Source: Bacillus sp. 1780r2a1
Lineage (GTDB): Bacteria > Bacillota > Bacilli > Bacillales > Bacillaceae_H
Length of the DNA: 64,000 bases
NCBI GenBank assembly: GCA_024134725.1
Contig: CP099863.1
Span: 1,235,501 to 1,299,500, forward strand
Direction of reading: 5' to 3'
Below are positions 1 through 7,945 of this stretch, one piece after another. Positions within the stretch are counted from its first letter, which is position 1; every line of letters starts with the position of its first letter. Below the pieces are notes generated by a model. That model saw nothing but the letters and a program-made list of their open reading frames with translations. It had not been told where the DNA came from and did no database searches. Made by a program: the position numbers and the translations under genes.

Positions 1-249
1 ATGGCCCGTAACAAAAATGACTTTAATATTTAGCGCGTAGCTATTTATAAAATCGGCTAATTCATATCCTGAAAGCAAAGGCATTTCAATATCTGTAATG
101 AGCAAGTCAATTTCGTCTTTTTTAATTTCTTCGTACGCTTCTTCAGCATCACTTGTTGCAAAAATAATTTCAAGATTATCTGCGTTTTTTAACGATAATT
201 TTAACTTTTCTAAATCGTACTTTTCATCATCTACTAATCCAACCTTCAT
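1..249 (-). CDS. Response regulator receiver domain, partial (NatR/LytTR-type)
   Basis: Only the first 83 codons are present; the gene continues past the left edge. The sequence is a CheY-like receiver. An acidic pair follows the first β-strand (VDDE, D7-D8). The expected phosphoacceptor is D53 in ITDIEMP, and the switch threonine is T81 in FVTGH. The start is the ATG at 247-249. The gene is divergent from natAB. In B. subtilis the NatAB exporter is controlled by the NatK/NatR two-component pair, NatR being a LytTR-type regulator. By position this is probably the natAB regulator. The output domain lies outside the window, so LytTR membership is inferred, not seen. It could be another receiver-domain protein. 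Confidence 0.7.
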   Translation of the reverse strand, partial: MKVGLVDDEKYDLEKLKLSLKNADNLEIIFATSDAEEAYEEIKKDEIDLLITDIEMPLLSGYELADFINSYALNIKVIFVTGH

Positions 250-321
250 ATCAGACCCTCACATGCATTAAAAGTTTCTTCATTATTTTACCATGTCTGA
301 GAAGTGAAAAGGGACGCTTCG

Positions 322-382
322 TGACAGGAAATGACCTTTTAATGACAGGTTCGGTGTTTTGTTCCATATTCTTTTGTAAAAT
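322..382 (+). promoter_or_regulatory. Candidate regulator binding repeats and natAB promoter
   Basis: TGACAGG occurs at 322-328 and 343-349, a start-to-start distance of 21 bp, with an intervening TGACC at 332. LytTR regulators usually bind two direct repeats about two helical turns apart, so the spacing fits. A -10-like TAAAAT lies at 377-382. The matching -35 position (354-359, GTGTTT) is poor, as expected for an activator-dependent promoter. The repeat core was not matched to a known NatR site. Confidence 0.4.
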
Positions 383-416
383 GAAACCAATCAACAGAAC
401 GGAAAGGGGTATAAAG

Positions 417-1154
417 GTGATTGAACTGAAGGGTGTATCTAAACTTTTTGTTGAAAAAAAAGAAAAAATTCAAGCGGTTCAAAGTGTAAACGTCAAGATA
501 AAAAAAGGAGAGGTTGTGGGCCTTTTAGGTGAAAATGGAGCGGGGAAAACGACGCTTTTGCGAATGATTTCAACCGTTATGGAACCATCTGAAGGTAGCA
601 TTTTCATTGAAGGTATTAACATTCATAGAGATCCTAACAAAGTAAAAAAAAGAATGGGTGTATTGTTCGGAGGGGAAACGGGATTGTACGACCGCTTGAC
701 GGCAAGGGAAAACTTATCTTATTTTGCAAAGTTTTATGGAATGAGTAAACATGAAACAAAAGTAAGGATTGAAGAGTTAGCGAAGCGATTCGGCATGCGC
801 GACTATTTGGATCGAAAAGTAGGAGGATTTTCAAAAGGAATGCGTCAAAAGGTAGCAATTGCAAGGACGCTTCTACATAATCCAGACGTTATCTTGTTTG
901 ACGAACCAACGACCGGTCTTGATATTACGGCTGCTAATATGTTTCGTGAGCTGGTGCGAAGTTTGAAAAAAGAAGGAAGGACTATTATCTTTTCCAGTCA
1001 CATAATGGAGGAAGTTGAACAGCTCTGTGAATCTGTCATTATGATACACAAAGGAAAAATGGTATATCACGGCACAAATGAATCTCTATATGAAGAAGAA
1101 GAAAGCAGAGATTTAAACTATATCTTTATGTCTCGTATTATAAGGGGGGTTTAA
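417..1154 (+). CDS. natA: ABC transporter ATPase, Na+ exporter NatA
   Basis: The 245-aa nucleotide-binding subunit of an efflux ABC transporter works with the membrane protein encoded 1 nt downstream. Walker A is GENGAGKTT (38-46), the signature is FSKGM (about 138-142), Walker B is VILFDE (158-163) and the switch histidine is about H195. The start is placed at the GTG at 417, which has AAAGGGG 7-8 nt upstream. A longer in-frame reading from 321 has no ribosome site and would add 32 atypical residues. NatA/NatB in B. subtilis extrude Na+ and respond to uncouplers and alcohols. The family also includes daunorubicin/YhaP-type exporters, so the substrate is inferred from the partner and the divergent regulator. 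Confidence 0.85.
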   Translation: MIELKGVSKLFVEKKEKIQAVQSVNVKIKKGEVVGLLGENGAGKTTLLRMISTVMEPSEGSIFIEGINIHRDPNKVKKRMGVLFGGETGLYDRLTARENLSYFAKFYGMSKHETKVRIEELAKRFGMRDYLDRKVGGFSKGMRQKVAIARTLLHNPDVILFDEPTTGLDITAANMFRELVRSLKKEGRTIIFSSHIMEEVEQLCESVIMIHKGKMVYHGTNESLYEEEESRDLNYIFMSRIIRGV

Positions 1155-1155
1155 C

Positions 1156-2319
1156 ATGATTTGGCATGTATATATAAAAGAATTACTGGATTCGTTACGC
1201 GATAAGAAAACCATTTATCTCAGTGTATTGATTCCAATGGTCATGAATATAGGAATGTTATATTTTGTAGACTCGTATGGTTCAGGTAAAGAAGATAAAT
1301 CAATTACAGTGGCCATTGGTGAACAAGCTGACGGGCATGTTACTAGTTGGTTAAAGCAGGATAAAAGTATTGAAGTTATGAAAGTTGAAAATCCAGTACA
1401 AGCGGTTGAAGAAGGAGAAGCTTCTATTGCAATAAGAGCCAGTCAAAATTTCTCTGAGCAAATGACAAACTTAAATTCTCCCGAAATTACGTTATACAGT
1501 GATCTTACAAGTGGGAAAGGAGATGCTGCGAATGCCTATGTAAGTGCACTATTAGAACAGCAGCAAAAAGGCTTAGTAAATGAACAGCTACTGGAATTAG
1601 AGGTGGATAAACGAACGCTCTCGCCGTTTGTAATCAAAGCAAAAAATGTAAATGGTGAAGATAGTTCACTTGGAATGGTTTCTATGTTTGCTCCTCTTCT
1701 TATTATTATGACGATTATAGCAGGGTGTCTCCCTTCAGCAAATGATATGTTTGCTGGTGAAAAAGAAAAAAATACGATGGAAGCTTTATTAATGACACCA
1801 GTAAAAAAAATTCATCTAATTATAGGAAAGTGGCTAGCTATTTCAACACTTGGCATGGTAAGTGGTATTCTGTCTTTAGTGACATTTATCGTATTTATTC
1901 AATATTTTACGAAAAATTTGGGAAATGCATTAGATCTGTCCAGTCATTTGGGGATATTTAGCCTTTCATTATTTCTTGGCATTGTATTATTTTCCTTACT
2001 AGTAGGCATGATACTATCTATTTTCAGCCTATTAGCAAATACGGTTAAGGAAGCGCAAAACTATGCTTCACCTGTTCTTATGCTTGCATTCATTCCATAC
2101 TTTCTATTGGTGGGTACATCCATTAACGAATTTACTAACATTGATTTTCTTATACCGGTTTATAACGTATATGCGCTTATTAAACAGCTACTATACGGTG
2201 TATTCGACATAACAAGTATAGGGCTTGTCACGATTAGTATAGGAGTAGTAATTGCCTGTTTGTTTGCGGTTGCGAATATTTTATTTTCAAAGAGTAAATG
2301 GGTGCTTGGTAAATCTTAA
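1156..2319 (+). CDS. natB: ABC transporter permease NatB
   Basis: This 387-aa membrane protein has the ABC-2/NatB layout. There is one N-terminal transmembrane helix (about 21-39), a large extracytoplasmic domain of about 130 residues, and about five C-terminal helices starting near residue 175 (hydrophobic runs MFAPLLIIMTIIAG and later). The motif MFAGEKEKNTMEALLMTP after the second helix is typical of ABC-2 exporters. It begins 1 nt after the natA stop behind AAGGGGGG, so the two are co-translated. It should form the membrane channel for Na+ or drug export energised by NatA. The gene is followed directly by a dispersed intergenic repeat rather than an obvious terminator. Confidence 0.85.
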   Translation: MIWHVYIKELLDSLRDKKTIYLSVLIPMVMNIGMLYFVDSYGSGKEDKSITVAIGEQADGHVTSWLKQDKSIEVMKVENPVQAVEEGEASIAIRASQNFSEQMTNLNSPEITLYSDLTSGKGDAANAYVSALLEQQQKGLVNEQLLELEVDKRTLSPFVIKAKNVNGEDSSLGMVSMFAPLLIIMTIIAGCLPSANDMFAGEKEKNTMEALLMTPVKKIHLIIGKWLAISTLGMVSGILSLVTFIVFIQYFTKNLGNALDLSSHLGIFSLSLFLGIVLFSLLVGMILSIFSLLANTVKEAQNYASPVLMLAFIPYFLLVGTSINEFTNIDFLIPVYNVYALIKQLLYGVFDITSIGLVTISIGVVIACLFAVANILFSKSKWVLGKS

Positions 2320-2322
2320 TAA

Positions 2323-2545
2323 AGTCTAGGACATAAGTGTTTCAGTCAATGATATATGGGAACTGTTAGAGGTGAAATTCAAGCAATTCAGTTTTTTATT
2401 CAGAAAACAAAATTAAAAAAGAATGCAATGGAGCGTAAGACACTAGACTCCTGCGGGAATTAGAGGAAAGGCTGAGACCCCGCAGCGAAGCGAGGAGGCT
2501 CAGGTTCCTCCCCGCGGAAAGCGAGTGGCTGTAGCGCAATGAAAT
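2323..2545 (+). repeat. Dispersed Bacillaceae-type intergenic repeat, copy 1
   Basis: The element starts right after natB with GACATAAGTGTTTCAG. It ends with a GC-rich structured core whose hairpins pair CTGCGGG (2451-2457) with CCCGCAG (2478-2484) and GGAGG (2494-2498) with CCTCC (2507-2511). The same head and core recur at 17740-17970. The core (ACTCCTGCGGGA...GCTGAGACCCCGCAG...CCGCGGAAAGCGAG) resembles a short repeat I recall from many Bacillaceae intergenic regions. A 124-codon open frame on the opposite strand here is an artefact of the repeat. No other gene is seen in 2320-2741. Confidence 0.75.
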
Positions 2546-2741
2546 GCACTTACTCTTACACCTAACTTGTTTAGAAACTTCATGCTTCATCTTTCTAAAG
2601 GAATCATTTCGTGATGTCTTATTCTCTGTTTTGTTGAATTCCCACTTTCTTTGCCGAATCCCTTCTAGTTTTGTCACGAATGAAGGGAATCTTTGTTTCG
2701 TAGCGAAGTTGCTAGTATAACAAGAAGATGGAGGGATTACG

Positions 2742-3401
2742 ATGGCAATAAAAACGCTTGACGTGGCCAAACAGTTAGGAATTCATCCGAGTACGGTTTT
2801 AAAGTGGGCAAAGCTTGCAGAAATTGATATTCAACGAAATGATGCTGGACACTGGGAGTTTACGGAAGAAAATGTTATAAAGCTTGAGGAGTTTAAGAAT
2901 AATCGGAATCGACAAGCGATCGTGAAAGTAGTTGATGCAAGCGATGATCGTATTGAGCAGCTTCAAAAGCAAATGGATGAACTTTACGATAAGTGGTCAG
3001 CTCATGAAGAAGTAGCAGCTTCAATAGCAGCTGATGATACGGACAATCAAAAGCTACAAGATGTAGAAGCTCAGGTAGCTGTACTGCAAGAAACGCTTAA
3101 AGCCTATCAGTCTGTGAAGAATAAAGTAGTGGAAGAGCCTAATCAAGAAATGCAGCGTCAAATTGACCAGCTATTAATGCGCTTGATTGAAAATGAAAAA
3201 AGAACTGAAGAAAAGGCAGGAGAAGTGGTAACGTTTCAGCTTCTTGAGCACCGAAAAGAGATTGATCAGTTAACGAAAAAGATGACAAAGCTCCAAGCAA
3301 AAGTAGAGGAGTTGGAAACACGCTTAAAAGACAGTCAGTTTGCAGCTGCGAAAAAGCCTCCCAAATGGCGAACGTTTTTAACAGGATTATTCACGTATTA
3401 G
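2742..3401 (+). CDS. RacA-like MerR-type HTH coiled-coil protein
   Basis: This 219-aa protein has an N-terminal MerR-like helix-turn-helix (about 4-50, with TLDVAKQLGIHPSTVLKWAK). A long charged coiled coil follows (about 65-205), then a short basic/aromatic tail ending LTGLFTY. RacA of B. subtilis has this architecture. It binds centromere-like GC-rich sites and tethers the chromosome to the cell pole during sporulation; the segment VVTFQLLEHRKEI resembles that family. The start ATG has GGAGGG 8 nt upstream. It is a single gene with its own terminator. It could instead be one of the related MerR/DUF3967 proteins of Bacillus phages and plasmids, so no symbol is assigned. Confidence 0.6.
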   Translation: MAIKTLDVAKQLGIHPSTVLKWAKLAEIDIQRNDAGHWEFTEENVIKLEEFKNNRNRQAIVKVVDASDDRIEQLQKQMDELYDKWSAHEEVAASIAADDTDNQKLQDVEAQVAVLQETLKAYQSVKNKVVEEPNQEMQRQIDQLLMRLIENEKRTEEKAGEVVTFQLLEHRKEIDQLTKKMTKLQAKVEELETRLKDSQFAAAKKPPKWRTFLTGLFTY

Positions 3402-3435
3402 ACATGCTTACGCTTATTGCAAGCATGTTTTTTTT
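3402..3435 (+). terminator. Intrinsic terminator after the RacA-like gene
   Basis: ACATGCTT (3402-3409) pairs with AAGCATGT (3421-3428) across an 11-nt loop and is followed by a run of T. Confidence 0.8.
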
Positions 3436-3485
3436 ATGGCTTTTTTTCTGAAAAAAGAAAATACTATGTTTTAAGAAGTTTTATC

Positions 3486-3531
3486 TTGACGATATGCATG
3501 TTTATTTGATAAAACTATTTTAGTTAACTAA
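3486..3531 (+). promoter_or_regulatory. Promoter and palindromic operator of the MarR/MFS genes
   Basis: TTGACG (3486-3491) and GATAAA (3508-3513), 16 bp apart, form a σA-like promoter. The perfect 12-bp palindrome TTAGTTAACTAA (3520-3531) lies just downstream of the -10, where a bound MarR dimer would block transcription. MarR proteins typically repress themselves and an adjacent pump from AT-rich palindromes of this kind. Binding is inferred. Confidence 0.6.
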
Positions 3532-3591
3532 GTGAAATAAATATTTTATTAACTTTTTAATCATATAACAATAAAGAAAGGAGCGTGCGTA

Positions 3592-4032
3592 GTGAAAGAA
3601 CGTCATGAGCTTCTCCATGAAATGGAGTTGTTGTTCCGCAGCGTATTTCGTCAGCTTCGACAAGAAATTAACAGCGTATTTGATTCGGAGTTATCAACTA
3701 ATGCCTTTATGATTCTTCGCATGTTAAGAAATGGAGGTCCTCAAAAATCAACCGATATTTCAAAGCACCTACAGGTATCAGCTAGTCACATTACAGCTTT
3801 GACGGATTTGCTTTTATCTAAAGGGTACGTGGAACGAAAGAAGTCAGAGGCGGATCGAAGAATTGTTGAAATTGTCATTACTGAAAAAGGGCATGCTATA
3901 TTTGAGGAAATTGAAGCAAAAAAAAGAGCGTACTTTTTTGAGCGGTTTAACGATTTTACAAATGAGGAAATTCAAATTATGAACACATTATTTCAAAAAA
4001 TTGATCGTTCTTCGGAACGACAGTCAAACTAA
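3592..4032 (+). CDS. MarR-family transcriptional regulator
   Basis: This 146-aa winged-helix repressor has a recognition region at about 55-80 (QKSTDISKHLQVSASHITALTDLL) and the wing motif RKKSEADRRIVEIVITEKG (about 83-101), characteristic of MarR. The start is a GTG with AAAGGAG 8 nt upstream; no better ATG exists. The gene is 65 bp upstream of a 14-helix multidrug transporter, and a perfect palindrome overlaps the promoter region, so it probably represses itself and the pump and is released by a toxic ligand. No conserved redox cysteine is present, which argues against an OhrR-like peroxide sensor. The ligand is unknown. Confidence 0.85.
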   Translation: MKERHELLHEMELLFRSVFRQLRQEINSVFDSELSTNAFMILRMLRNGGPQKSTDISKHLQVSASHITALTDLLLSKGYVERKKSEADRRIVEIVITEKGHAIFEEIEAKKRAYFFERFNDFTNEEIQIMNTLFQKIDRSSERQSN

Positions 4033-4097
4033 GAGATACGTATGCCATAAAAATGATTCACTAGGTGAATTATTTGGTTGCCGAAAGGAGTAGACAT

Positions 4098-5690
4098 ATG
4101 GAACATTTAGAACATCGAAAAAAAGTAGCCATTATGATTGCAATTATGTCAGCAATGCTGTTTACAGCCGTAAACCAAACGATTGTAGGTACTGCATTGC
4201 CACGTATTATTGCTGAGCTACAGGGAATTGAATATTATAGCTGGGTATTTACAAGCTTTATGTTAGCTTCCAGTATTACAGCTATTCTAGTAGGGAAACT
4301 TTCAGATATTTACGGGCGTAAGCCGTTTATTTTAACAGGAATCGGTATTTTCATTATCGGTTCACTATGTGCAGGATTTTCAAACACGATGATTCAATTA
4401 ATTATCTTCCGCGCTGTTCAAGGTCTTGGTGGAGGTTTAATTATGTCGACTGCATTTACAGCAGTTGGAGATTTATTTACGCCGCGTGAGCGCGGTCGTT
4501 GGCAAGGGTTACTAAGCTCAGTATTTGGTTTAGCCAGCGTATTTGGTCCAACGCTTGGAGGTTGGATTGTTGATAATGCAAACTGGCACTGGGTTTTCTG
4601 GGTATTCTTACCGTTTGGTATCGTTGCATTTGTTTTAATTTGGATGCTGTTTCCAAGTGTTGAAAAACGAGAAGGTGAAAAGGTCGACTATGCCGGTTCA
4701 CTATTCTTAACAACAACAATTGTACCGCTACTATTAGCGTTCTCATGGGCTGGTTCTAAGTATGATTGGGTGTCAACACCAATCATTAGCTTATTTATTG
4801 GAACAATTGTTTCACTAGCTGTTTTCATTATGGTTGAACGAAAAGCAAAAAGTCCGGTACTACCGCTGCACTTATTCCGTAACAATATCTTTACGCTATC
4901 AAACGTTGTTGGATTTATCTTAGGTGCTGGAATGTTTGGAGCAGCGATGTACATTCCGTTCTTCATTCAAGGTGTTATTGGTCGTTCTGCAACGGCGTCT
5001 GGGTTAATTATGATGCCAATGACGCTTGCAATGGTACTTGCAAGTACGCTCGGCGGACAGTATATTACGAAAACAGGTAAGTATAAAGGGTTAGCAATCA
5101 TTGGTTTAGCCATCATGTCAGCTGGAATGTTCTCACTTTCAGCAATGAATCAAGATTCAACGTCAACAAATGTAATCATTAACAATATTCTAGTTGGTTT
5201 AGGATTAGGAATGAGCTTCCCAGTGTTTACGCTAATTATTCAAAATGCTGTTGAACAGCGCTATCTAGGTGTAGCAACAGCATCTAGTCAATTGTTCCGT
5301 CAGCTTGGTGGTACCGTTGGAGTTGCGATTATGGGAACAATGATGAACTCACGTATGTCTAGTCACATGACAGAAGAAGTAAGCGGAGCATCTGTACCTC
5401 CTGAATTAGCTTCCAAGCTTCAGGGGTTAGATCCACAGGTACTAATGGACCCTGCGCGTTTAGCAGAAATTCAAAAGCAGGTACCGGCATCTATGCAACA
5501 AGCATTTGATGGCTTTGTATCTATTCTTCGTGAAACATTAAGCTATTCACTAACAGGTGTTTATCTAACTGCTGGTTTTATTGTTGTGACGGGTGTAGTT
5601 CTAACGTTCTTTATTAAAGCTATTCCGCTTCGAATGAGTCAGCGCACAGATGAAAAAGAAAACGAAGGACATGAAAATAAAGCAGGATAA
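4098..5690 (+). CDS. MFS multidrug efflux transporter, DHA2 (14-TMS) family
   Basis: This proton-coupled exporter of about 530 residues belongs to the EmrB/QacA type. Motif A (GKLSDIYGRKPF) follows helix 2, and the helix-4/5 region carries GGGLIMSTAFTAVGDLFTPRERGRWQG. About 14 hydrophobic segments are followed by a soluble stretch near 395-450 and a charged C-terminus. The start is set at the ATG at 4098 with AAAGGAG 7 nt upstream; an upstream in-frame start at 4065 has no ribosome site. It sits behind the MarR gene and ends in its own terminator. The family exports lipophilic cations, antibiotics and dyes; the substrate cannot be read from sequence. Confidence 0.88.
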   Translation: MEHLEHRKKVAIMIAIMSAMLFTAVNQTIVGTALPRIIAELQGIEYYSWVFTSFMLASSITAILVGKLSDIYGRKPFILTGIGIFIIGSLCAGFSNTMIQLIIFRAVQGLGGGLIMSTAFTAVGDLFTPRERGRWQGLLSSVFGLASVFGPTLGGWIVDNANWHWVFWVFLPFGIVAFVLIWMLFPSVEKREGEKVDYAGSLFLTTTIVPLLLAFSWAGSKYDWVSTPIISLFIGTIVSLAVFIMVERKAKSPVLPLHLFRNNIFTLSNVVGFILGAGMFGAAMYIPFFIQGVIGRSATASGLIMMPMTLAMVLASTLGGQYITKTGKYKGLAIIGLAIMSAGMFSLSAMNQDSTSTNVIINNILVGLGLGMSFPVFTLIIQNAVEQRYLGVATASSQLFRQLGGTVGVAIMGTMMNSRMSSHMTEEVSGASVPPELASKLQGLDPQVLMDPARLAEIQKQVPASMQQAFDGFVSILRETLSYSLTGVYLTAGFIVVTGVVLTFFIKAIPLRMSQRTDEKENEGHENKAG

Positions 5691-5696
5691 CCGAAG

Positions 5697-5722
5697 AGGA
5701 AGCTTCATAGCTTCCTTTTTTT
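5697..5722 (+). terminator. Intrinsic terminator after the MFS gene
   Basis: AGGAAGCT pairs with AGCTTCCT around a TCAT loop, followed by seven T. Confidence 0.85.
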
Positions 5723-5752
5723 CTGTACATAATAGTCGTTGAAGCAAGATAG

Positions 5753-5781
5753 TTGGTGTCTTAATTAATCAGTCGTATAAT
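5753..5781 (+). promoter_or_regulatory. σA promoter of msrAB
   Basis: TTGGTG (5753-5758), 17-bp spacer, TATAAT (5776-5781). It lies about 30 bp upstream of the msrAB start. Confidence 0.6.
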
Positions 5782-5812
5782 AAACATAAATACTTAAGAG
5801 GAGGTCTTCTCG

Positions 5813-6775
5813 TTGACACAATCTAACCATCAATTAGCCACGTTTGCTGGAGGCTGCTTTTGGTGCATGGTAAAGCCGTTTGACGAACAGCCAGGCATTC
5901 TGAAAGTCGTATCGGGCTACACTGGAGGCCATACTGAAAATCCAACGTATAAAGAAGTATGTTCAGAAACAACAGGGCACTATGAAGCGGTTCAAATTAC
6001 GTTTGATCCCCAAGTGTTTTCATATGAAAAATTATTGGAGCTTTACTGGCCTCAAATTGATCCAACCGATCCAGGAGGGCAATTTGCTGACCGCGGAGAC
6101 TCTTATCGTACGGCTATCTTTTATCATACCGATGAGCAAAAGCAGCTAGCCGAAGCTTCAAAGCAACAGCTAGAAAAGAGCGGCCGTTTTTCAAGCCCTA
6201 TCGTAACTCAAATTTTACCTGCAAAGCCGTTTTATGAAGCGGAAGAGTATCATCAAGATTACTACAAAAAGAATAAATTTCGCTATTCAATGTACCGTCG
6301 AGGTTCCGGACGCGATCGGTTTATTAAAGAGAACTGGAAAGATACCGGTCGAGATGAAGAGTTGAAAAAACGCTTGACGCCAATTCAATACGAGGTAACA
6401 CAAAACGATGCAACCGAACCTCCATTTCGAAATGAATTCTGGAATCATACAGAAGAAGGAATCTATGTAGACATTGTTTCTGGAGAACCACTCTTTAGCT
6501 CACGAGATAAATATGACGCGGGGTGCGGATGGCCTTCCTTTACCAAGCCTATTAACAAGGAAGAAGTAAAGGAAAATATGGATGTTAGTCATAATATGGT
6601 TCGTACGGAAGTGCGGAGCAAAGCTGCAAATTCACATTTAGGCCATGTTTTTGAAGATGGTCCGACAGAAGCTGGAGGATTACGCTACTGCATCAACTCA
6701 GCGGCTCTTCGATTTGTCCCTAAAGATAAGCTGGAAGAAGAGGGATACGGTGAGTATGTAGCGCTATTCAACTAA
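5813..6775 (+). CDS. msrAB: Bifunctional methionine sulfoxide reductase MsrA/MsrB
   Basis: This 320-aa fusion repairs oxidised methionine in the cytoplasm. The N-terminal MsrA domain (about 8-160) carries GCFWC with catalytic C15 and reduces the S-epimer. The C-terminal MsrB domain (about 178-312) carries [17 protein letters not shown] and the catalytic cysteine in [11 protein letters not shown] (about C293), and reduces the R-epimer. The CxxC zinc pairs of many MsrB proteins are absent. The start is a TTG with AGAGGAGG about 9 nt upstream; no ATG is available before GCFWC. B. subtilis has separate adjacent msrA and msrB, so the fusion differs from that model. The gene converges with a germination operon across a shared terminator. 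Confidence 0.93.
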   Translation: MTQSNHQLATFAGGCFWCMVKPFDEQPGILKVVSGYTGGHTENPTYKEVCSETTGHYEAVQITFDPQVFSYEKLLELYWPQIDPTDPGGQFADRGDSYRTAIFYHTDEQKQLAEASKQQLEKSGRFSSPIVTQILPAKPFYEAEEYHQDYYKKNKFRYSMYRRGSGRDRFIKENWKDTGRDEELKKRLTPIQYEVTQNDATEPPFRNEFWNHTEEGIYVDIVSGEPLFSSRDKYDAGCGWPSFTKPINKEEVKENMDVSHNMVRTEVRSKAANSHLGHVFEDGPTEAGGLRYCINSAALRFVPKDKLEEEGYGEYVALFN

Positions 6776-6817
6776 TAAAAAGAGTGGGTCACGATGAAGG
6801 TGACTCACTCTTTTTTT
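6776..6817. terminator. Bidirectional terminator between msrAB and the ger operon
   Basis: A long hairpin (GAGTGGGTCAC pairing with GTGACTCACTC, one G:U) is flanked by A and T runs and can act on both strands. The stop codon and last codons of the minus-strand gerB-type gene lie inside the hairpin. Confidence 0.8.
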
Positions 6818-7934
6818 GAGGTTCTTGCCGTGGTTCAGGTGTTCGTTTGCTTCCTTTTATTTTTGAACGAATAATGCTGAAAATAAATAGAAAAGGAATG
6901 TAAAGATAAATAACGTATGTTCCTATTTGGGAAACGGTGTTATTTAAAATATCTATGTTTTTTCGATTGTCAAAGAAAATTGAAAAAGCTAATAGAATTA
7001 TCATAAAAGCTAATAAGTAAATAGTAGATTTTCCGCGAAACGTCCGTCTCATCCCTCGAACGCTGCACCATAAGGTTGTACAAATTGCTGGTAAAACAAC
7101 AAGAAGCCATAACGAAATTACGATGTATTCAAATCGTTGGATAAAGGGAATCTCGATTATTTTAGCCATTGTAAGCGTCGGCCAAATCGTTTTTAAAAGC
7201 TGCCCTTGACTAAAATAAACAAATGTTACAATTGTTAAAAATGTATAGAGAATTGTTGTAAATAAAAGGCCAGCTTGCCCCCACTTGTAACTAGAGGGTC
7301 CATTTTTAATGTAGGGATAAAAAAATAAAATCGATTCAAACCCCAAGTAGCTAAACGTCATTGTTTTAAAAGAAGTAAACAACTCACCAAAGCTATGATC
7401 TAAAATCGGTAAGATATTGTTTACTTCACCTAACGACAGTGGATAAAATAATGAAAAAAATAAAGGTAATGGAAGAATCACCCCAAAGAATGCAATACCT
7501 GTAATGACGCGAAAACCACCTGAAATAATGTAATAAATCAGGGGAAGATAGATCAGTGAAATACTCCAAGTGGTTAGCTGCGGGAACATCCAGACCTGTA
7601 AAACTTCAATATATGTTCGATAAATTGTGATTGCAAAAGAGAAAAAGTATAGGCATAAAATGATATTAAAGAGATTGCCAATCCATTTTCCGAAATACAG
7701 GCGGTGGATTTCGATGACATCCGTATTTTCACGTTTTAGTACATAAAAGCACATCCAAAACAGAATAGAAACGGCTAAGCCAGAGGCAATGACTGAAATC
7801 CAAGCGTCATGTCCGGCACCTTTCACGATGTATCTTTGAAACCCTAGTAGTCCAACCCCTACTTGAACAGAATGAATTAAAAAGAACAGAAAGGACGGAG
7901 AGACTTGAAATTGTTCTTTCACGTTGTTTTCCAC
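6789..7934 (-). CDS. Germinant receptor B subunit (GerAB/YndE-type permease)
   Basis: This 381-aa integral membrane protein of the spore germination permease family (an APC-superfamily branch) has about ten hydrophobic helices and a basic C-terminal tail. Family features include the N-terminal segment FQVSPSFLFFLIHSVQVGVGLLGF and the later YPLSLGEVNNILPIL-type loop. In GerA-type receptors the B subunit in the inner spore membrane carries the germinant-binding site. The start is a GTG with GGAGGGAG upstream. It is last in a three-gene minus-strand operon, A-C-B, 11 nt after the C-subunit stop. The germinant cannot be read from sequence. Confidence 0.85.
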   Translation of the reverse strand: MENNVKEQFQVSPSFLFFLIHSVQVGVGLLGFQRYIVKGAGHDAWISVIASGLAVSILFWMCFYVLKRENTDVIEIHRLYFGKWIGNLFNIILCLYFFSFAITIYRTYIEVLQVWMFPQLTTWSISLIYLPLIYYIISGGFRVITGIAFFGVILPLPLFFSLFYPLSLGEVNNILPILDHSFGELFTSFKTMTFSYLGFESILFFYPYIKNGPSSYKWGQAGLLFTTILYTFLTIVTFVYFSQGQLLKTIWPTLTMAKIIEIPFIQRFEYIVISLWLLVVLPAICTTLWCSVRGMRRTFRGKSTIYLLAFMIILLAFSIFFDNRKNIDILNNTVSQIGTYVIYLYIPFLFIFSIIRSKIKGSKRTPEPRQEPQKKSESPSS

Positions 7935-7945
7935 TTTGCTCCCTC

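Noticed and set aside
2396-2770. 124-codon open frame on the minus strand
   Set aside because: It lies across the dispersed repeat and the start of the RacA-like gene, with no ribosome site and a composition unlike a protein; an artefact of GC-rich repeat sequence.
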